DNA from: Arenibacter antarcticus
Lineage (GTDB): Bacteria; Bacteroidota; Bacteroidia; Flavobacteriales; Flavobacteriaceae
DNA: 64,000 nucleotides
Direction: 5' to 3'
NCBI RefSeq assembly: GCF_041320605.1
Contig: NZ_CP166679.1
Location: forward strand, 4,574,001-4,638,000
Shown: piece by piece, positions 35,583-44,946 of the stretch
How the letters are laid out: each line of letters begins with the position of its first letter
How positions within the stretch are numbered: position 1 is the first letter of the stretch
Translations under genes and position numbers: made by a program
The notes under the pieces: generated by a model
The model's database searches: none
What the model was told of the DNA's origin: nothing
Seen by the model: only the letters and a program-made list of their open reading frames with translations

Positions 35583-37223
35583 TTAGATAGTCCTACCGGT
35601 ATTGATTACGTTAACGTTTTTAAATCTGGAAGTAGCACTCCCATGTGATACCGCACTGACTTGGGAGGGCTGCCCCTTCCCATCGAAAAATGATCCAAAT
35701 TGGCGATAATCGGTTTCATCACATATTTTAACGCAGGAATTCCAAAACTCCTGTGTGTTGGATTGATAAGCAACGTCATCTAACATGCCAACGATTTCCC
35801 CATTTTTTATCTCGTAACATACGGTGCCTCCAAATTGGAAGTTATACCGTTGTTGATCTATGGAATATGAACCTCTTCCTACGATATAGATACCTTTCTC
35901 CACATCTTTGATCATTTGGTGTATGGAATATTTATCCTTGCCTGGTTCTAAAGAAACATTGGGCATACGTTGAAACTGTACATCGTTCCAACTCTGTGCA
36001 TAACAACAACCATGGGATTCATTCTGATCTATCATATGCACTTGATCCCGGATTGCCTGATAATTGGTCAGGATACCGTTACGGACAAGATCCCATTTCT
36101 TGGTCTTAACCCCTTCATCATCATACCCTACTGCTCCTAACGAGCCGGGCTGAGTTTTATCTGCTACCAAGTTTACAATATCACTTCCGTATTGAAAATC
36201 CTTTGACTTCCACTTATCCAAGGTTGCAAAACTGGTTCCCGCGTAATTGGCCTCATAACCAAGTACCCGATCCAGTTCCAATGGATGTCCCACAGATTCA
36301 TGAATGGTCAATCCCAAGTGGTTGGGCTCCAATACTAGATCATATTTACCAGGATCCACAGATTTGGCAGTAAGCATTTCCTTTGCTTGCTTTGCCGCCA
36401 TAGCAGCATCCTCAATCATATCATAACTATTTCTATACAAAATAAGTCCGGCTGGACCCTCCAATTTCTCGGAATCCAAACCGTCCATATACTCATACCC
36501 CATACCCATTGGTGCGCTTAATGCCTGTCGCGATTTAAACTTGCCTGCTACACGATCTACCGCGGTTACTCCAAAAGTTGGCCAAATACGATGAATATCT
36601 TGATCGATATAAGAACCGTCGGTGGAAGCAAAATATTTCTGCTCATTGACCATAAATAGTGCAGAATTGGCGAAATTTGCTCCATTTTCCATTGCTGCTG
36701 CATTGGAACTCAACAAAAGATCTACCTTTTCCGAAACTGGAACTTCCTTAAAATCCTTTTTAATCGGTGTTTTCCATGAAACTTCTCCATAAGCCATAAC
36801 CGGGGCCAGCTTTACTGGATCTTTCTGAATCTTGGAGTTCGCTTTGGCAATGGCGACCGCCTTTTCAGTAGCTTTTTTAATACCATCTTGGGAAACATTA
36901 TTTGTAGAGGCAAAACCCCATGTCCCATTAGCGATTACCCTGATACCAATCCCAAAAGATTCTGTATTTACCACATTCTGTACCTTATCTTCCCTAGTAA
37001 ACACATACTGATTGAGGTATCTGCCAATTCTGGCATCCGCATAAGTGGCCCCTAGCGACTTTGCTGTGTTTAAGGCCACATCGGCCATGATTTTTTTGGT
37101 GATCTTATCCATGCCAGGTTCTAACAATGCCTGCTCGGGAATATTATTTCCCATAAAAAGAGATGGCATCAATAAAGCCCCGGCACCCAATCCCGCATAT
37201 TGAACAAAATTTCGTCGTTTCAT
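35583..37223 (-). CDS. tldD: TldD-type metalloprotease with Tat signal
   Basis: 546 residues. The N-terminus MKRRNFVQYAGLGAGALLMP has the twin arginine, a hydrophobic stretch and A/G-rich region of a Tat signal peptide. The zinc-binding HExxxH is HESVGH (near residue 308) in LGLTIHESVGHPLELDRVLG, with the distal region ESHGCCYAQSWNDVQF also conserved in kind. TldD-TldE are metalloproteases acting on unfolded peptides; known cases are cytoplasmic. The Tat signal suggests export of folded protein. The longer length (about 480 in E. coli) reflects the signal and small insertions. TldE follows at 29 bp. Confidence 0.88.
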   Translation of the reverse strand: MKRRNFVQYAGLGAGALLMPSLFMGNNIPEQALLEPGMDKITKKIMADVALNTAKSLGATYADARIGRYLNQYVFTREDKVQNVVNTESFGIGIRVIANGTWGFASTNNVSQDGIKKATEKAVAIAKANSKIQKDPVKLAPVMAYGEVSWKTPIKKDFKEVPVSEKVDLLLSSNAAAMENGANFANSALFMVNEQKYFASTDGSYIDQDIHRIWPTFGVTAVDRVAGKFKSRQALSAPMGMGYEYMDGLDSEKLEGPAGLILYRNSYDMIEDAAMAAKQAKEMLTAKSVDPGKYDLVLEPNHLGLTIHESVGHPLELDRVLGYEANYAGTSFATLDKWKSKDFQYGSDIVNLVADKTQPGSLGAVGYDDEGVKTKKWDLVRNGILTNYQAIRDQVHMIDQNESHGCCYAQSWNDVQFQRMPNVSLEPGKDKYSIHQMIKDVEKGIYIVGRGSYSIDQQRYNFQFGGTVCYEIKNGEIVGMLDDVAYQSNTQEFWNSCVKICDETDYRQFGSFFDGKGQPSQVSAVSHGSATSRFKNVNVINTGRTI

Positions 37224-37690
37224 ATAAAACTCGTTTTTATTTAATGTTTACTAATTTCAGTCTAAATTGATTGATCCTTTCAGAAGCATCATTTATCCGC
37301 TGCCGAGAAAGGAATCCTGAATTAAAGTATGGCAAGTTCTACCAATAGTTTTTAAGAATATATTGCCAGAAAATAGATGGGCTATTGGACTTCCAAAAAA
37401 CATAAGCCCCATTTAATTATCTCTAATCCGTTTCTAAAAATAGTGATTTTATATAAACTATCAATATTTAACAGTGAGTTCGTTTTTTGTTATGAATTTA
37501 CTATAGGAAGAAAAATAGGAAGCCATAACTTGATATAGCCCAATATTTTCATTTGTTGAAGGATTTTATTGGAATTTAATAAGGCAATCAACGCAAACAG
37601 CCCATTTAGAGTAGAAGCGGGTAAGTTTGTGTTGGAAATCTATGTATAGGATTGTACTATGCCATTAGGCACCCCTCCAGATTGGTTAAT
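37224..37690. other. Intergenic region, nothing recognised
   Basis: 467 bp between the leftward TldD start and the end of a leftward hypothetical gene. It is AT-rich with many stops. I found neither a clear promoter pair for tldD nor a strong hairpin or reading frame. Confidence 0.5.
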
Positions 37691-38083
37691 CTATTGAAAA
37701 GGATCTAAAGAGTGTTCCTTGGGGTTTTCATTATTGCTCAATATTCCCTTTTCTTTGAACAGCCTATAGATCATTCTCTTTTCTTCCAAACTAAAGGAGC
37801 GATCAGCAAACCAATCCCTCACGGCTATTTTTTCATTTTCCGCTTCTGCTCTCTGCAGTATTTCTTCGGAAACCAAATACCAGTAAACCCATCGGTTGTT
37901 GGCCTGGGAATAACAAAAATCGTTATCTAGCGCCGAGGTAGTCTTGATATTTCTTATTCTTTCACCATTTTCCAAAATAGCCAAGGTTTTAGTCAATCGC
38001 ACAACTTCAGAAAAGGTATATCGCATAAAATCGCTGAATCCATTCTGACTAACATTATATAGCTTATCGCCTACTTTTAGCAT
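37691..38083 (-). CDS. Hypothetical small soluble protein
   Basis: 130 residues, without signal peptide or membrane segment. It opens MLKVGDKLYNVSQNGFSDFMRY, which resembles a small beta-barrel, and includes GERIRNIKTT and a W-rich stretch NNRWVYWYLVSEEILQRAEAENEK. The C-terminus is charged and helical (EEKRMIYRLFKEKG). I do not recognise a named family. A TATTTTTG -7-like element (plus 38107-38114) lies 24 bp before the ATG, without a matched TTG. Its neighbours give no functional clue. Confidence 0.6.
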   Translation of the reverse strand: MLKVGDKLYNVSQNGFSDFMRYTFSEVVRLTKTLAILENGERIRNIKTTSALDNDFCYSQANNRWVYWYLVSEEILQRAEAENEKIAVRDWFADRSFSLEEKRMIYRLFKEKGILSNNENPKEHSLDPFQ

Positions 38084-38291
38084 GTATAATTCTTTTTAGA
38101 GGGGTGCAAAAATAGCCCGCTTTACCTTCTTAAGGAATCGTAAAACTTAGAACTTATAAACATTGGAAAGTCACATTTTTACTAGAGAAATGGGATTAAA
38201 TAATTAGCGTGTTCCAAAACCCTATTTTTCAAGCTTATATAGCGCCTATTAATACAATTCGTGTAATTTTGTTGCTCTAAAATATATAATA

Positions 38292-38870
38292 ATGAATATT
38301 GAGCGCGAATTGGGAAAAAGAAGCAATCATAAATGTGAGCTCTGTACCAGCACCGAAAAATTAGAAGTATTAGAAGTTCAACCTGCAAAAAATAATGGAT
38401 TAGATGGCAGTCTTTTGGCGTGTTCTATCTGTAAGGATCAGGTAGAGAATCCAGATAACACTGATCCAAATCATTGGCGATGTTTAAATGATAGTATGTG
38501 GAGCGAACATACTCCTGTAAAAGTTATTGCCTGGAGAATGCTTAGCAGGCTTAGAAATGAAGGTTGGCCACAAGATCTTTTGGATATGATGTATCTAGAA
38601 GAGGATGAGTTGGAATGGGCCAAAGCCACTGGGGAAGGTGCCCCTTCCGAAAATCAAATTATTCATCGCGATAGCAATGGTGTAGTAATTGAAGCTGGGG
38701 ACAGTGTGGTACTTATAAAAGATTTACCAGTAAAGGGATCTAGTATGATCGCCAAAAGAGGAACTGCCGTAAGACGTGTTTCCTTGGATCACGAAAATGC
38801 AGAATTTATAGAAGGTAAGGTAGATGGACAACAAATTGTGATCCTGACTAAGTTTGTAAAAAAACTATAG
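38292..38870 (+). CDS. PhnA/YjdM-family zinc-ribbon protein
   Basis: 192 residues. Two CxxC pairs, Cys15/Cys18 and Cys44/Cys47, form the N-terminal zinc ribbon (KRSNHKCELC...ACSICKD). The C-terminal PhnA domain (about 125-190) reads DSNGVVIEAGDSVVLIKDLPVKGSS, with KRGTAVRRVSLD. The linker between them is longer than in E. coli YjdM. Despite its name, PhnA/YjdM is not proven to act in phosphonate breakdown; the function is unclear. A TAATTTTG -7-like element at 38264-38271 lies 20 bp before the ATG, without a clear partner. Confidence 0.85.
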   Translation: MNIERELGKRSNHKCELCTSTEKLEVLEVQPAKNNGLDGSLLACSICKDQVENPDNTDPNHWRCLNDSMWSEHTPVKVIAWRMLSRLRNEGWPQDLLDMMYLEEDELEWAKATGEGAPSENQIIHRDSNGVVIEAGDSVVLIKDLPVKGSSMIAKRGTAVRRVSLDHENAEFIEGKVDGQQIVILTKFVKKL

Positions 38871-38880
38871 GACGATTTAG

Positions 38881-38945
38881 TAGTAGAACTGAGTATTGAG
38901 TCCTTCCCTAGGGCAAGGCCCGAGAACACGGACTTTAGCTTACAG
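38881..38945. repeat. Degenerate intergenic repeat, copy A
   Basis: Starting 10 bp after the PhnA stop: ACTGAGTATTGAGTC (38888-38902), later GGCCCGAGAAC and GGACTTTAGCTTACAG. Copy C at 44550-44612 has the same words in the same order with scattered changes. Confidence 0.55.
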
Positions 38946-39064
38946 AATTTTGGGTATTTTTATGGAAATAAGGGGTTATAAGGGGTATGCATGTGGTAAT
39001 GTTGAATTCATAAATAAACAATAAATTAGATCCTCCAATTTCTTAGGAATCAACTATTAGACCA

Positions 39065-40336
39065 ATGACCAGGAACGATGCTTATGCCGCATTAAGATAC
39101 AAGGAATTCAATATTTTTTTGTTGGTGCGTTTTGCAATGGTATTCGCATGGTCCATGCAATTCATTGTTATAGAATGGGAGGTATACTCCCTCACCAAGA
39201 ATCCTTTATCCCTAGGAATTATAGGTCTTATGGAAGTAATACCTGCAGTTTCCCTAGCACTTTTCGCTGGGCATATTGTAGATCAAAAAGAAAAAAAGGG
39301 ATTGCTTATAAAATGCATTTTAGGCTTTTCTGTGATCAGTCTGGGGCTTTTTTTATTGACTTGGCCAGTTGTAGTGGGCGATTGGTCCAAAAATAAAATA
39401 TTGTACTCCATTTATTTTTTAGTCTTCCTAGGTGGAATAGTTCGCGCTTTTTTAGGACCGACTATTTTTTCGCTGTTCGCATTAATCGTACCAAAAAAAG
39501 TGTATCCAAACGCTGCAACATGGAGCAGTTCAGTATGGCAAATGGGTGCAGTGTTGGGACCGGCCTTAGCAGGATTTAGTATTAACTGGATTGGGGTGCA
39601 CTGGTCCATGTGCCTTATATTTTCCTTTTCTTTAATGGCCATACTTACGCTTACCAAAATCAAAAAAAAGCCCATCTTAAATCCTAATATCGGGGAACCG
39701 GTGATAAAAAGCCTTAAAGAAGGGATTAAATTTGTATTTGGCACCAAAATTATTCTTGGTGCGTTGACATTGGATATGATTGCGGTCCTTTTTGGTGGCG
39801 CTGTGGCACTTCTCCCCATCTATGCCCAAGACATTTTAAAAGTAGGCCCAGAAGGCTTTGGTGTTTTAAGGGCCGCTCCGGCAGTAGGTGCCCTGATCAT
39901 AATGTTCACCTCAGCCCATTTCCCCTTAAATAAAAATGCTGGAATGAAATTATTGGGGGCTATTTTTGGATTTGGAATCTGTATCATTGTTTTCGGTGTT
40001 TCTACCTGGTTTTGGGTGTCGGTAATTGCCTTGTTTTTAAGTGGGGTTACAGATGGCATTTCCATGGTTATACGGCAAACCATCCTACAATTAAGGACAC
40101 CCGACCATATGCGCGGTAGGGTAGCCTCTGTAAATTCCATGTTTGTAGGTTCCTCTAACGAATTGGGCGCTTTTGAAAGTGGACTTACCGCCAAGCTAAT
40201 GGGAACTGTTACCGCTGTGGTCTTTGGTGGTTGTATGACGCTGGCAACGGTTTTCTTTACTGGAGCCATTTCCCCAACTTTTAGAAAATTGGATTTACGT
40301 AAAGATCTCGAAGATCATGAAAACAGTACACAGTGA
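39065..40336 (+). CDS. MFS transporter (EntS-like)
   Basis: 423 residues with about twelve predicted membrane helices. It begins with the ALRYKEFNIFLLVRFAMVFAWSMQF helix and has the loop GHIVDQKEKKGLL, a variant of the conserved MFS D-R/K-x-G-R-R motif between helices 2 and 3. The second half shows APAVGALIIMF and the helix containing TDGISMVIRQTILQLRTPDHMRGRV, which is typical of the MFS_3 (enterobactin exporter-like) branch. Export of a small molecule is likely, substrate unknown. It stands alone: 194 bp precede it, and sdaA begins 126 bp after it. Confidence 0.88.
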   Translation: MTRNDAYAALRYKEFNIFLLVRFAMVFAWSMQFIVIEWEVYSLTKNPLSLGIIGLMEVIPAVSLALFAGHIVDQKEKKGLLIKCILGFSVISLGLFLLTWPVVVGDWSKNKILYSIYFLVFLGGIVRAFLGPTIFSLFALIVPKKVYPNAATWSSSVWQMGAVLGPALAGFSINWIGVHWSMCLIFSFSLMAILTLTKIKKKPILNPNIGEPVIKSLKEGIKFVFGTKIILGALTLDMIAVLFGGAVALLPIYAQDILKVGPEGFGVLRAAPAVGALIIMFTSAHFPLNKNAGMKLLGAIFGFGICIIVFGVSTWFWVSVIALFLSGVTDGISMVIRQTILQLRTPDHMRGRVASVNSMFVGSSNELGAFESGLTAKLMGTVTAVVFGGCMTLATVFFTGAISPTFRKLDLRKDLEDHENSTQ

Positions 40337-40462
40337 ACAGAATATTGTTAATTATTACTACTCTAGAAAAGGCCACCCTAATTTCAACACATAGCATTTG
40401 GTAGGCCACAAAACCCAATTTATAGTCCTATATTTACCTGTCAATAAAAGATAGATAGGGAG

Positions 40463-41887
40463 ATGGAATGCATCAGTGTTTTCGACATGCTCAAAATTGG
40501 GATTGGACCATCTAGTTCCCACACTTTAGGGCCGTGGCGTGCCGCAGAACGATTTATAGGGGAGCTAAATGCGAAAAATGTATTTCACTCCATAACTAGT
40601 ATACGGATAGAAGCTTACGGCTCCTTGGCCCTTACAGGGAAAGGACATGCTACCGACATCGCTTTAATGATGGGATTAACAGGTGCCGATCCAGTAACCG
40701 TGCCCATTGAAAATATAGAGGGAATCATTCAAAAAATTAAGGAACTAAAAATACTTCGTTTAAACAATACTCTGGAACTTCCATTCGACCCTAAGTTAGA
40801 CATTGTCTTTGTTCGGGAATTCCTACCCTTTCATGCCAATGGAATGATCTTTAAAGCTACACTCGCTAATGGCAAGAAAATCAAGGAAACCTATTATTCT
40901 ATTGGTGGGGGATTTGTAGTAAAAGAAGAAAGGGCCATCTCCAAAAAAAATATTAAAGTATTTAAAACCTTTCCGTTTCCTATACAAAACGGGGTAGAAC
41001 TTTTGGCAGCTTGTAAAACTGAGCAAAAATCCATCTCGGAACTAGTTCTGGAAAACGAACGTTCCCTTCGTACCGATGCGGAAATAGATGAAGGCTTACA
41101 TCATATCTGGGATACCATGTTAGGTTCTATGTACACTGGCTGTCATACCGAAGGCCATTTGCCCGGTGGCCTCAACGTTAGGAGAAGGGCATACGACTCA
41201 CATTTAAAATTAATTGGGGACCATCCCTACTCCACTCCGGAGGAATGGCTACAGACCATACGTAAAACAGAGGTGAAATTTCGTTCTATCCTTAAGTGGG
41301 TGAGTTGTTTTGCACTTAGTGTCAATGAGGTAAACGCCTCTTTGGGAAGAGTGGTAACTGCTCCCACCAACGGAAGTGCAGGAGTTATCCCAGCTGTTCT
41401 CATGTATTATATGGTAATTGAAAACCACGAAGCTAGCTTTGATCACATAAAACAATTTCTGCTTGTTGCGGGAGAAGTAGGCAGTATCTTCAAGAAAGGT
41501 GCCACCATCTCTGCAGCCATGGGTGGGTGTCAGGCCGAAATTGGAGTTTCTTCCTCTATGGCAGCTGCAGCCTTGACCGAACTTATGGGCGGCACCCCAG
41601 AACAGGTGCTAATGGCAGCAGAAATTGCTATGGAACACCACCTCGGACTCACTTGTGACCCCATAGGTGGATTGGTGCAGATTCCATGCATAGAACGCAA
41701 CTCCATGGGTGCCATAAAGGCTATTAATGCGGCGGAACTAGCACTGGACTCAGACCCTTCAAATGCTAAGGTCCCCCTAGACAAGGTAGTGAACACTATG
41801 TGGGAAACCGCCAAAGACATGAGTACCAAATACAAGGAAACCTCGGAAGGAGGCCTTGCTGTAGGAGTGTATTTAAGTGATTGTTGA
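40463..41887 (+). CDS. sdaA: L-serine ammonia-lyase (iron-sulfur type)
   Basis: 474 residues, the single-chain type combining beta and alpha domains. The opening [23 protein letters not shown] is the classical SdaA start. The three cysteines that hold the 4Fe-4S cluster are visible in [17 protein letters not shown] and [11 protein letters not shown] (about residues 355, 397 and 412). It converts L-serine to pyruvate and ammonia in the cytoplasm, feeding carbon into central metabolism. As a 4Fe-4S enzyme it should be oxygen-sensitive. A degenerate repeat sits in the sequence after its stop. Confidence 0.94.
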   Translation: MECISVFDMLKIGIGPSSSHTLGPWRAAERFIGELNAKNVFHSITSIRIEAYGSLALTGKGHATDIALMMGLTGADPVTVPIENIEGIIQKIKELKILRLNNTLELPFDPKLDIVFVREFLPFHANGMIFKATLANGKKIKETYYSIGGGFVVKEERAISKKNIKVFKTFPFPIQNGVELLAACKTEQKSISELVLENERSLRTDAEIDEGLHHIWDTMLGSMYTGCHTEGHLPGGLNVRRRAYDSHLKLIGDHPYSTPEEWLQTIRKTEVKFRSILKWVSCFALSVNEVNASLGRVVTAPTNGSAGVIPAVLMYYMVIENHEASFDHIKQFLLVAGEVGSIFKKGATISAAMGGCQAEIGVSSSMAAAALTELMGGTPEQVLMAAEIAMEHHLGLTCDPIGGLVQIPCIERNSMGAIKAINAAELALDSDPSNAKVPLDKVVNTMWETAKDMSTKYKETSEGGLAVGVYLSDC

Positions 41888-42297
41888 TTTTGATTCGTAT
41901 CATGCAGGGTGTATTGAGTCCCCCCTCAGGCCTTAAAAAATGAACTTTATTAAACCAACTTATTAGTACACTACTACATTAGTTTAATTTCAAATCTTCA
42001 AATTAGCACATCTTCAAATTAACTCATTTTAAAACTACCCCATTGTTCCATTTTTACATTGTTTCCATTGCTACATGAACCATTAGTATCCATTTCCAAA
42101 TCTTCACATTAACTCATTTTCAAATTGTTAATCTCAATAATCCTAACATCCTGACTACATAGAAATGTCGCATTCTGATAATTAAGTCAAAATACAATGT
42201 AAATCATGTAAAATATACGAGGTATAGTAATCGTAAACAAGGTTATTTTGTAATGGAGTAAAATGTGCTCTTTTAATCAACCAAAATTTATATTGAC
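41888..42297. other. Intergenic region with degenerate repeats
   Basis: 410 bp after sdaA with no gene. It contains the word GTATTGAGTC (41911-41920), shared with the sequences after two other genes, and an AT-rich direct repeat at 41991-42127. No clear promoter for the next gene is seen. Confidence 0.6.
41991..42127. repeat. AT-rich imperfect direct repeat
   Basis: The word CTTCAAATTAACTCATTTT ends at 42030 and recurs as CTTCACATTAACTCATTTT at 42102-42120, each preceded by CAAAT-type sequence. Short related words (CATTGTTCCATTTTTACATTG) fill the space between. It is not a CRISPR: unit length varies and there are no constant spacers. Confidence 0.6.
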
Positions 42298-44535
42298 ATG
42301 AGAACTTATTTCAAAAATTTAGCATGGTCCCTCCTGTTGCTATCCCTTGCCTGTGCAAAAGCTCCAAAGCAAGATGATTCAACCGCATCCATGCCAGTAT
42401 ATAAGGATGTCCCCTACCCTCAGGATTACAGCATTAAATATGCAATCAATAAGGAAGACCTAAACTTATTTTCGGCCCATATGGATAGGAATCAATTAAT
42501 TCAGGTTGCTTCCTCACAAGGCATACTACGCACCCACGACGGTCAATTCCTTTATCCAGGAATTCTAATGGAGGATAAAACCTACAGACCACTAACTGAT
42601 AAAAAAATTACCGCCATTACTCTGTACAAAAATCAATTTATTTATTTAGATGATAAAGCGGTACTAAGCAATGCTTGGGCAGGAACCTTATATCTAAAAC
42701 ACAATTTACCCAGGGCCACCATTTTTTCTGCTGGAAAGGATTTTGGTTTTTTAATAAGCGACGGTGGGACCCTTCAATATGTATCCAAAAGCAATAATTC
42801 ATGGACAGGGGCATTCGCCAATGATACTGTACTTACTATTAAATTTGACCACAACTCCAACACTTTCTATATCCTGGGGAAAAATTCAATTGCTGCTTTT
42901 GATCCCCAAAAGCAAACCTTGACAACAATTTTTAAAGGGGAAAAATTTAATTCCTTGGCCATTTTAGGCAACAAATTAATTGTCGGCACCTTGGATGGAT
43001 ATATGGAAGTAGCATCGGACACTGGGAAAAAAATTGGGGAAACCCATAAAAATTTACCGTGGACAGAAATAACTTATATAGAGAATATAGATGGAAATCT
43101 ATGGTTTGGCTCTACAAAAGGTGCTTTTATGTTGAGGGAAGACGGCAAATTTAATTACTATTACGGGAAAAGGTGGTTGCCGGGAAATATGGTCAATCAT
43201 ATTTCAAAAGCAAACGATGGTTCTATCCTAATCCTTACCGATGCTGGACTAGGTCAGATTGTATATAAGGAAATGACCCTTTATGATAAAGCACAGTATT
43301 ATGAAAAACAAGTTCGGAATAGGCACATTCGCTTAGGGTTTAATTCCTCACTAGTGGATCTGGATAATGGAAATATTGATTCTGGCCGACTTTCTGATTC
43401 CGATAACGATGGACTTTGGACGACAATGTGTTTGGCAGGAGAAGTATTCCGTTATGCCGTTACAGAATCGGAAGATGCCCTGCAGAACTGTATGGAATCT
43501 ATGGATGCCATGGAACGTCTTTTCAATATAAATAAAGTTCCCGGATTCCCTTCCCGTTCCTTTGAGCGCAGTGGGTATATAGAACGTCTAGGAGATCCTG
43601 AAAGATGGCAGCATACAGATGATCCTGAATGGGACTGGAAATCTACTACCAGCAGTGATGAGGCTATAGGCCATATATTTGCCTATGGTGTAATGGCAGA
43701 ACTAATGGATAACGAGTTGAAGGACCGTGCCATTGTGCTGATTGACACCCTTATGAGCCACATCGTGAGGAATGACATGTATATGGTGGACTTTGATGGC
43801 AAACCTACCACTTGGGGAAGATGGAACCCTGAATATGTAAATGCACGCCCCAAGATGGTGGGCGATAGAAAGATAAATGCTTCCAATATTATTGGGATGT
43901 TGCAAACGGCCTATCATTTTACTGGTAAAGAAAAGTATAAGGAGAAAGCCTTCGACCTAATGGAAAATCACGGGTATTTAGACAACCTTATGTGGCCTAT
44001 GAAAGATGTTGCCATGGCTCCGGATGATGCGGACGACTGGAGTAAAATGCTATCTGAATCCTGGAACCATTCCGACGACGAAATGTATTTTGTAGGATAT
44101 TGGGGCCTGTATAAGTATGCCTTTAACGATACCCTTAAAACAAAATTCAAGGAAGCTATCATAGACCACTGGGAAATTGAAAGACCAGAAAAAGAAGGCG
44201 CTTGGAATATTATGACTGCATTGACAGGCACACAAGAATTTGATCTAGAAGAAGCTGCATGGTATCTTAGGGAGCACCCTATGGATCTCGTGACTTGGGA
44301 TATTATGAACAGTCACAGAAAGGACATCACCTTTATGGAACCCAATTTTAGAAATCAAACTATCACCGAAGTGTTGCCACCGGATGAAAGGCCTGTACAA
44401 CGCCACAATGGCAATATGTTTCGGTTAGACAGGATTGGAAAGGATGGCGGAGAAGAATATTCTGCAGGGGATATTTGGCTCCTCCCCTATTGGATGGGAA
44501 GATATTTGGGTGTGATCAGTGCACCGGTTAATTAG
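42298..44535 (+). CDS. Exported lipoprotein, propeller plus helical-barrel-like domain
   Basis: 745 residues. The lipoprotein signal peptide ends LLLSLAC, so Cys19 is the likely lipidation site. Residues about 45-330 contain repeated short strands with WF.ST.GAFML, ILGKNSIAAFD and SILILTDAGLGQI, fitting a two-component-regulator-type beta-propeller. Residues about 350-740 are rich in Trp and helices (WTTMCLAGEVFRYAV, WGRWNPEYVNARPK, WNHSDDEMYFVGYWGLY), which suggests an alpha/alpha toroid, the fold of several glycoside hydrolases and lyases. I do not recognise a named family; both assignments are tentative. It stands alone between two repeat-bearing gaps. Confidence 0.55.
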   Translation: MRTYFKNLAWSLLLLSLACAKAPKQDDSTASMPVYKDVPYPQDYSIKYAINKEDLNLFSAHMDRNQLIQVASSQGILRTHDGQFLYPGILMEDKTYRPLTDKKITAITLYKNQFIYLDDKAVLSNAWAGTLYLKHNLPRATIFSAGKDFGFLISDGGTLQYVSKSNNSWTGAFANDTVLTIKFDHNSNTFYILGKNSIAAFDPQKQTLTTIFKGEKFNSLAILGNKLIVGTLDGYMEVASDTGKKIGETHKNLPWTEITYIENIDGNLWFGSTKGAFMLREDGKFNYYYGKRWLPGNMVNHISKANDGSILILTDAGLGQIVYKEMTLYDKAQYYEKQVRNRHIRLGFNSSLVDLDNGNIDSGRLSDSDNDGLWTTMCLAGEVFRYAVTESEDALQNCMESMDAMERLFNINKVPGFPSRSFERSGYIERLGDPERWQHTDDPEWDWKSTTSSDEAIGHIFAYGVMAELMDNELKDRAIVLIDTLMSHIVRNDMYMVDFDGKPTTWGRWNPEYVNARPKMVGDRKINASNIIGMLQTAYHFTGKEKYKEKAFDLMENHGYLDNLMWPMKDVAMAPDDADDWSKMLSESWNHSDDEMYFVGYWGLYKYAFNDTLKTKFKEAIIDHWEIERPEKEGAWNIMTALTGTQEFDLEEAAWYLREHPMDLVTWDIMNSHRKDITFMEPNFRNQTITEVLPPDERPVQRHNGNMFRLDRIGKDGGEEYSAGDIWLLPYWMGRYLGVISAPVN

Positions 44536-44549
44536 TCATTAGTACGTAG

Positions 44550-44612
44550 TATGAAGTACTGAATATTGAGTCACTAGATCCGGGCCCTGAAAGCGAGCTT
44601 TAACTAACATTT
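44550..44612. repeat. Degenerate intergenic repeat, copy C
   Basis: ACTGAATATTGAGTC (44558-44572), GGGCCCTGAAAGCGAGC and TTTAACTAACAT follow each other as in copy A (38881-38945). A shorter piece GTATTGAGTC occurs at 41911-41920. All three sit downstream of rightward genes. Confidence 0.55.
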
Positions 44613-44729
44613 ATTCCAGAATCGGAAATTGCGCCTAACTGCCTGCAGGTAAGCGTAACTGAAAACTCGATTAACGACAGCAGACCTAAAGCACGTATTA
44701 CCAAATAATTAAAAAGAAGACTTTTAGAT

Positions 44730-44763
44730 ATTGATTTAGCGAAGTTGACTTCGCTAAATCAAT
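44730..44763. terminator. Perfect 16-bp hairpin, likely terminator
   Basis: ATTGATTTAGCGAAGT (44730-44745) and its exact reverse complement (44748-44763) flank two bases, TG. The right arm runs into TTTT. It lies 195 bp after the lipoprotein stop and 183 bp before the next ATG, so it could end the upstream transcript; the tight two-base centre also allows a protein-binding inverted repeat. Confidence 0.65.
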
Positions 44764-44946
44764 TTTAACAACAAACTATACATCACGCGTCTTTGGTATT
44801 TGATATCGGACGGTATAGTATTTTTATTAGTATCCTTTTACTTTTTAACCTTTCTAATTTAGATCTTAATAAAGCATAACCATATTATATCAGCTTTCTA
44901 GACAATAAACACCAATTATTTCCCAAAGTAATATCACCCTAAAAAA

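Larger units (their letters stand above)
44536..44946. other. Intergenic region with repeat and strong hairpin
   Basis: 411 bp without a gene. Just after the stop is repeat copy C (44550-44612), and at 44730-44763 a perfect 16-bp hairpin. The remaining sequence up to the ATG at 44947 is AT-rich and unremarkable. Confidence 0.6.

Noticed and set aside
41991-42127. Possible CRISPR-like repeats
   Set aside because: Only two good copies, imperfect, AT-rich, with unequal spacing and no cas genes in the window.
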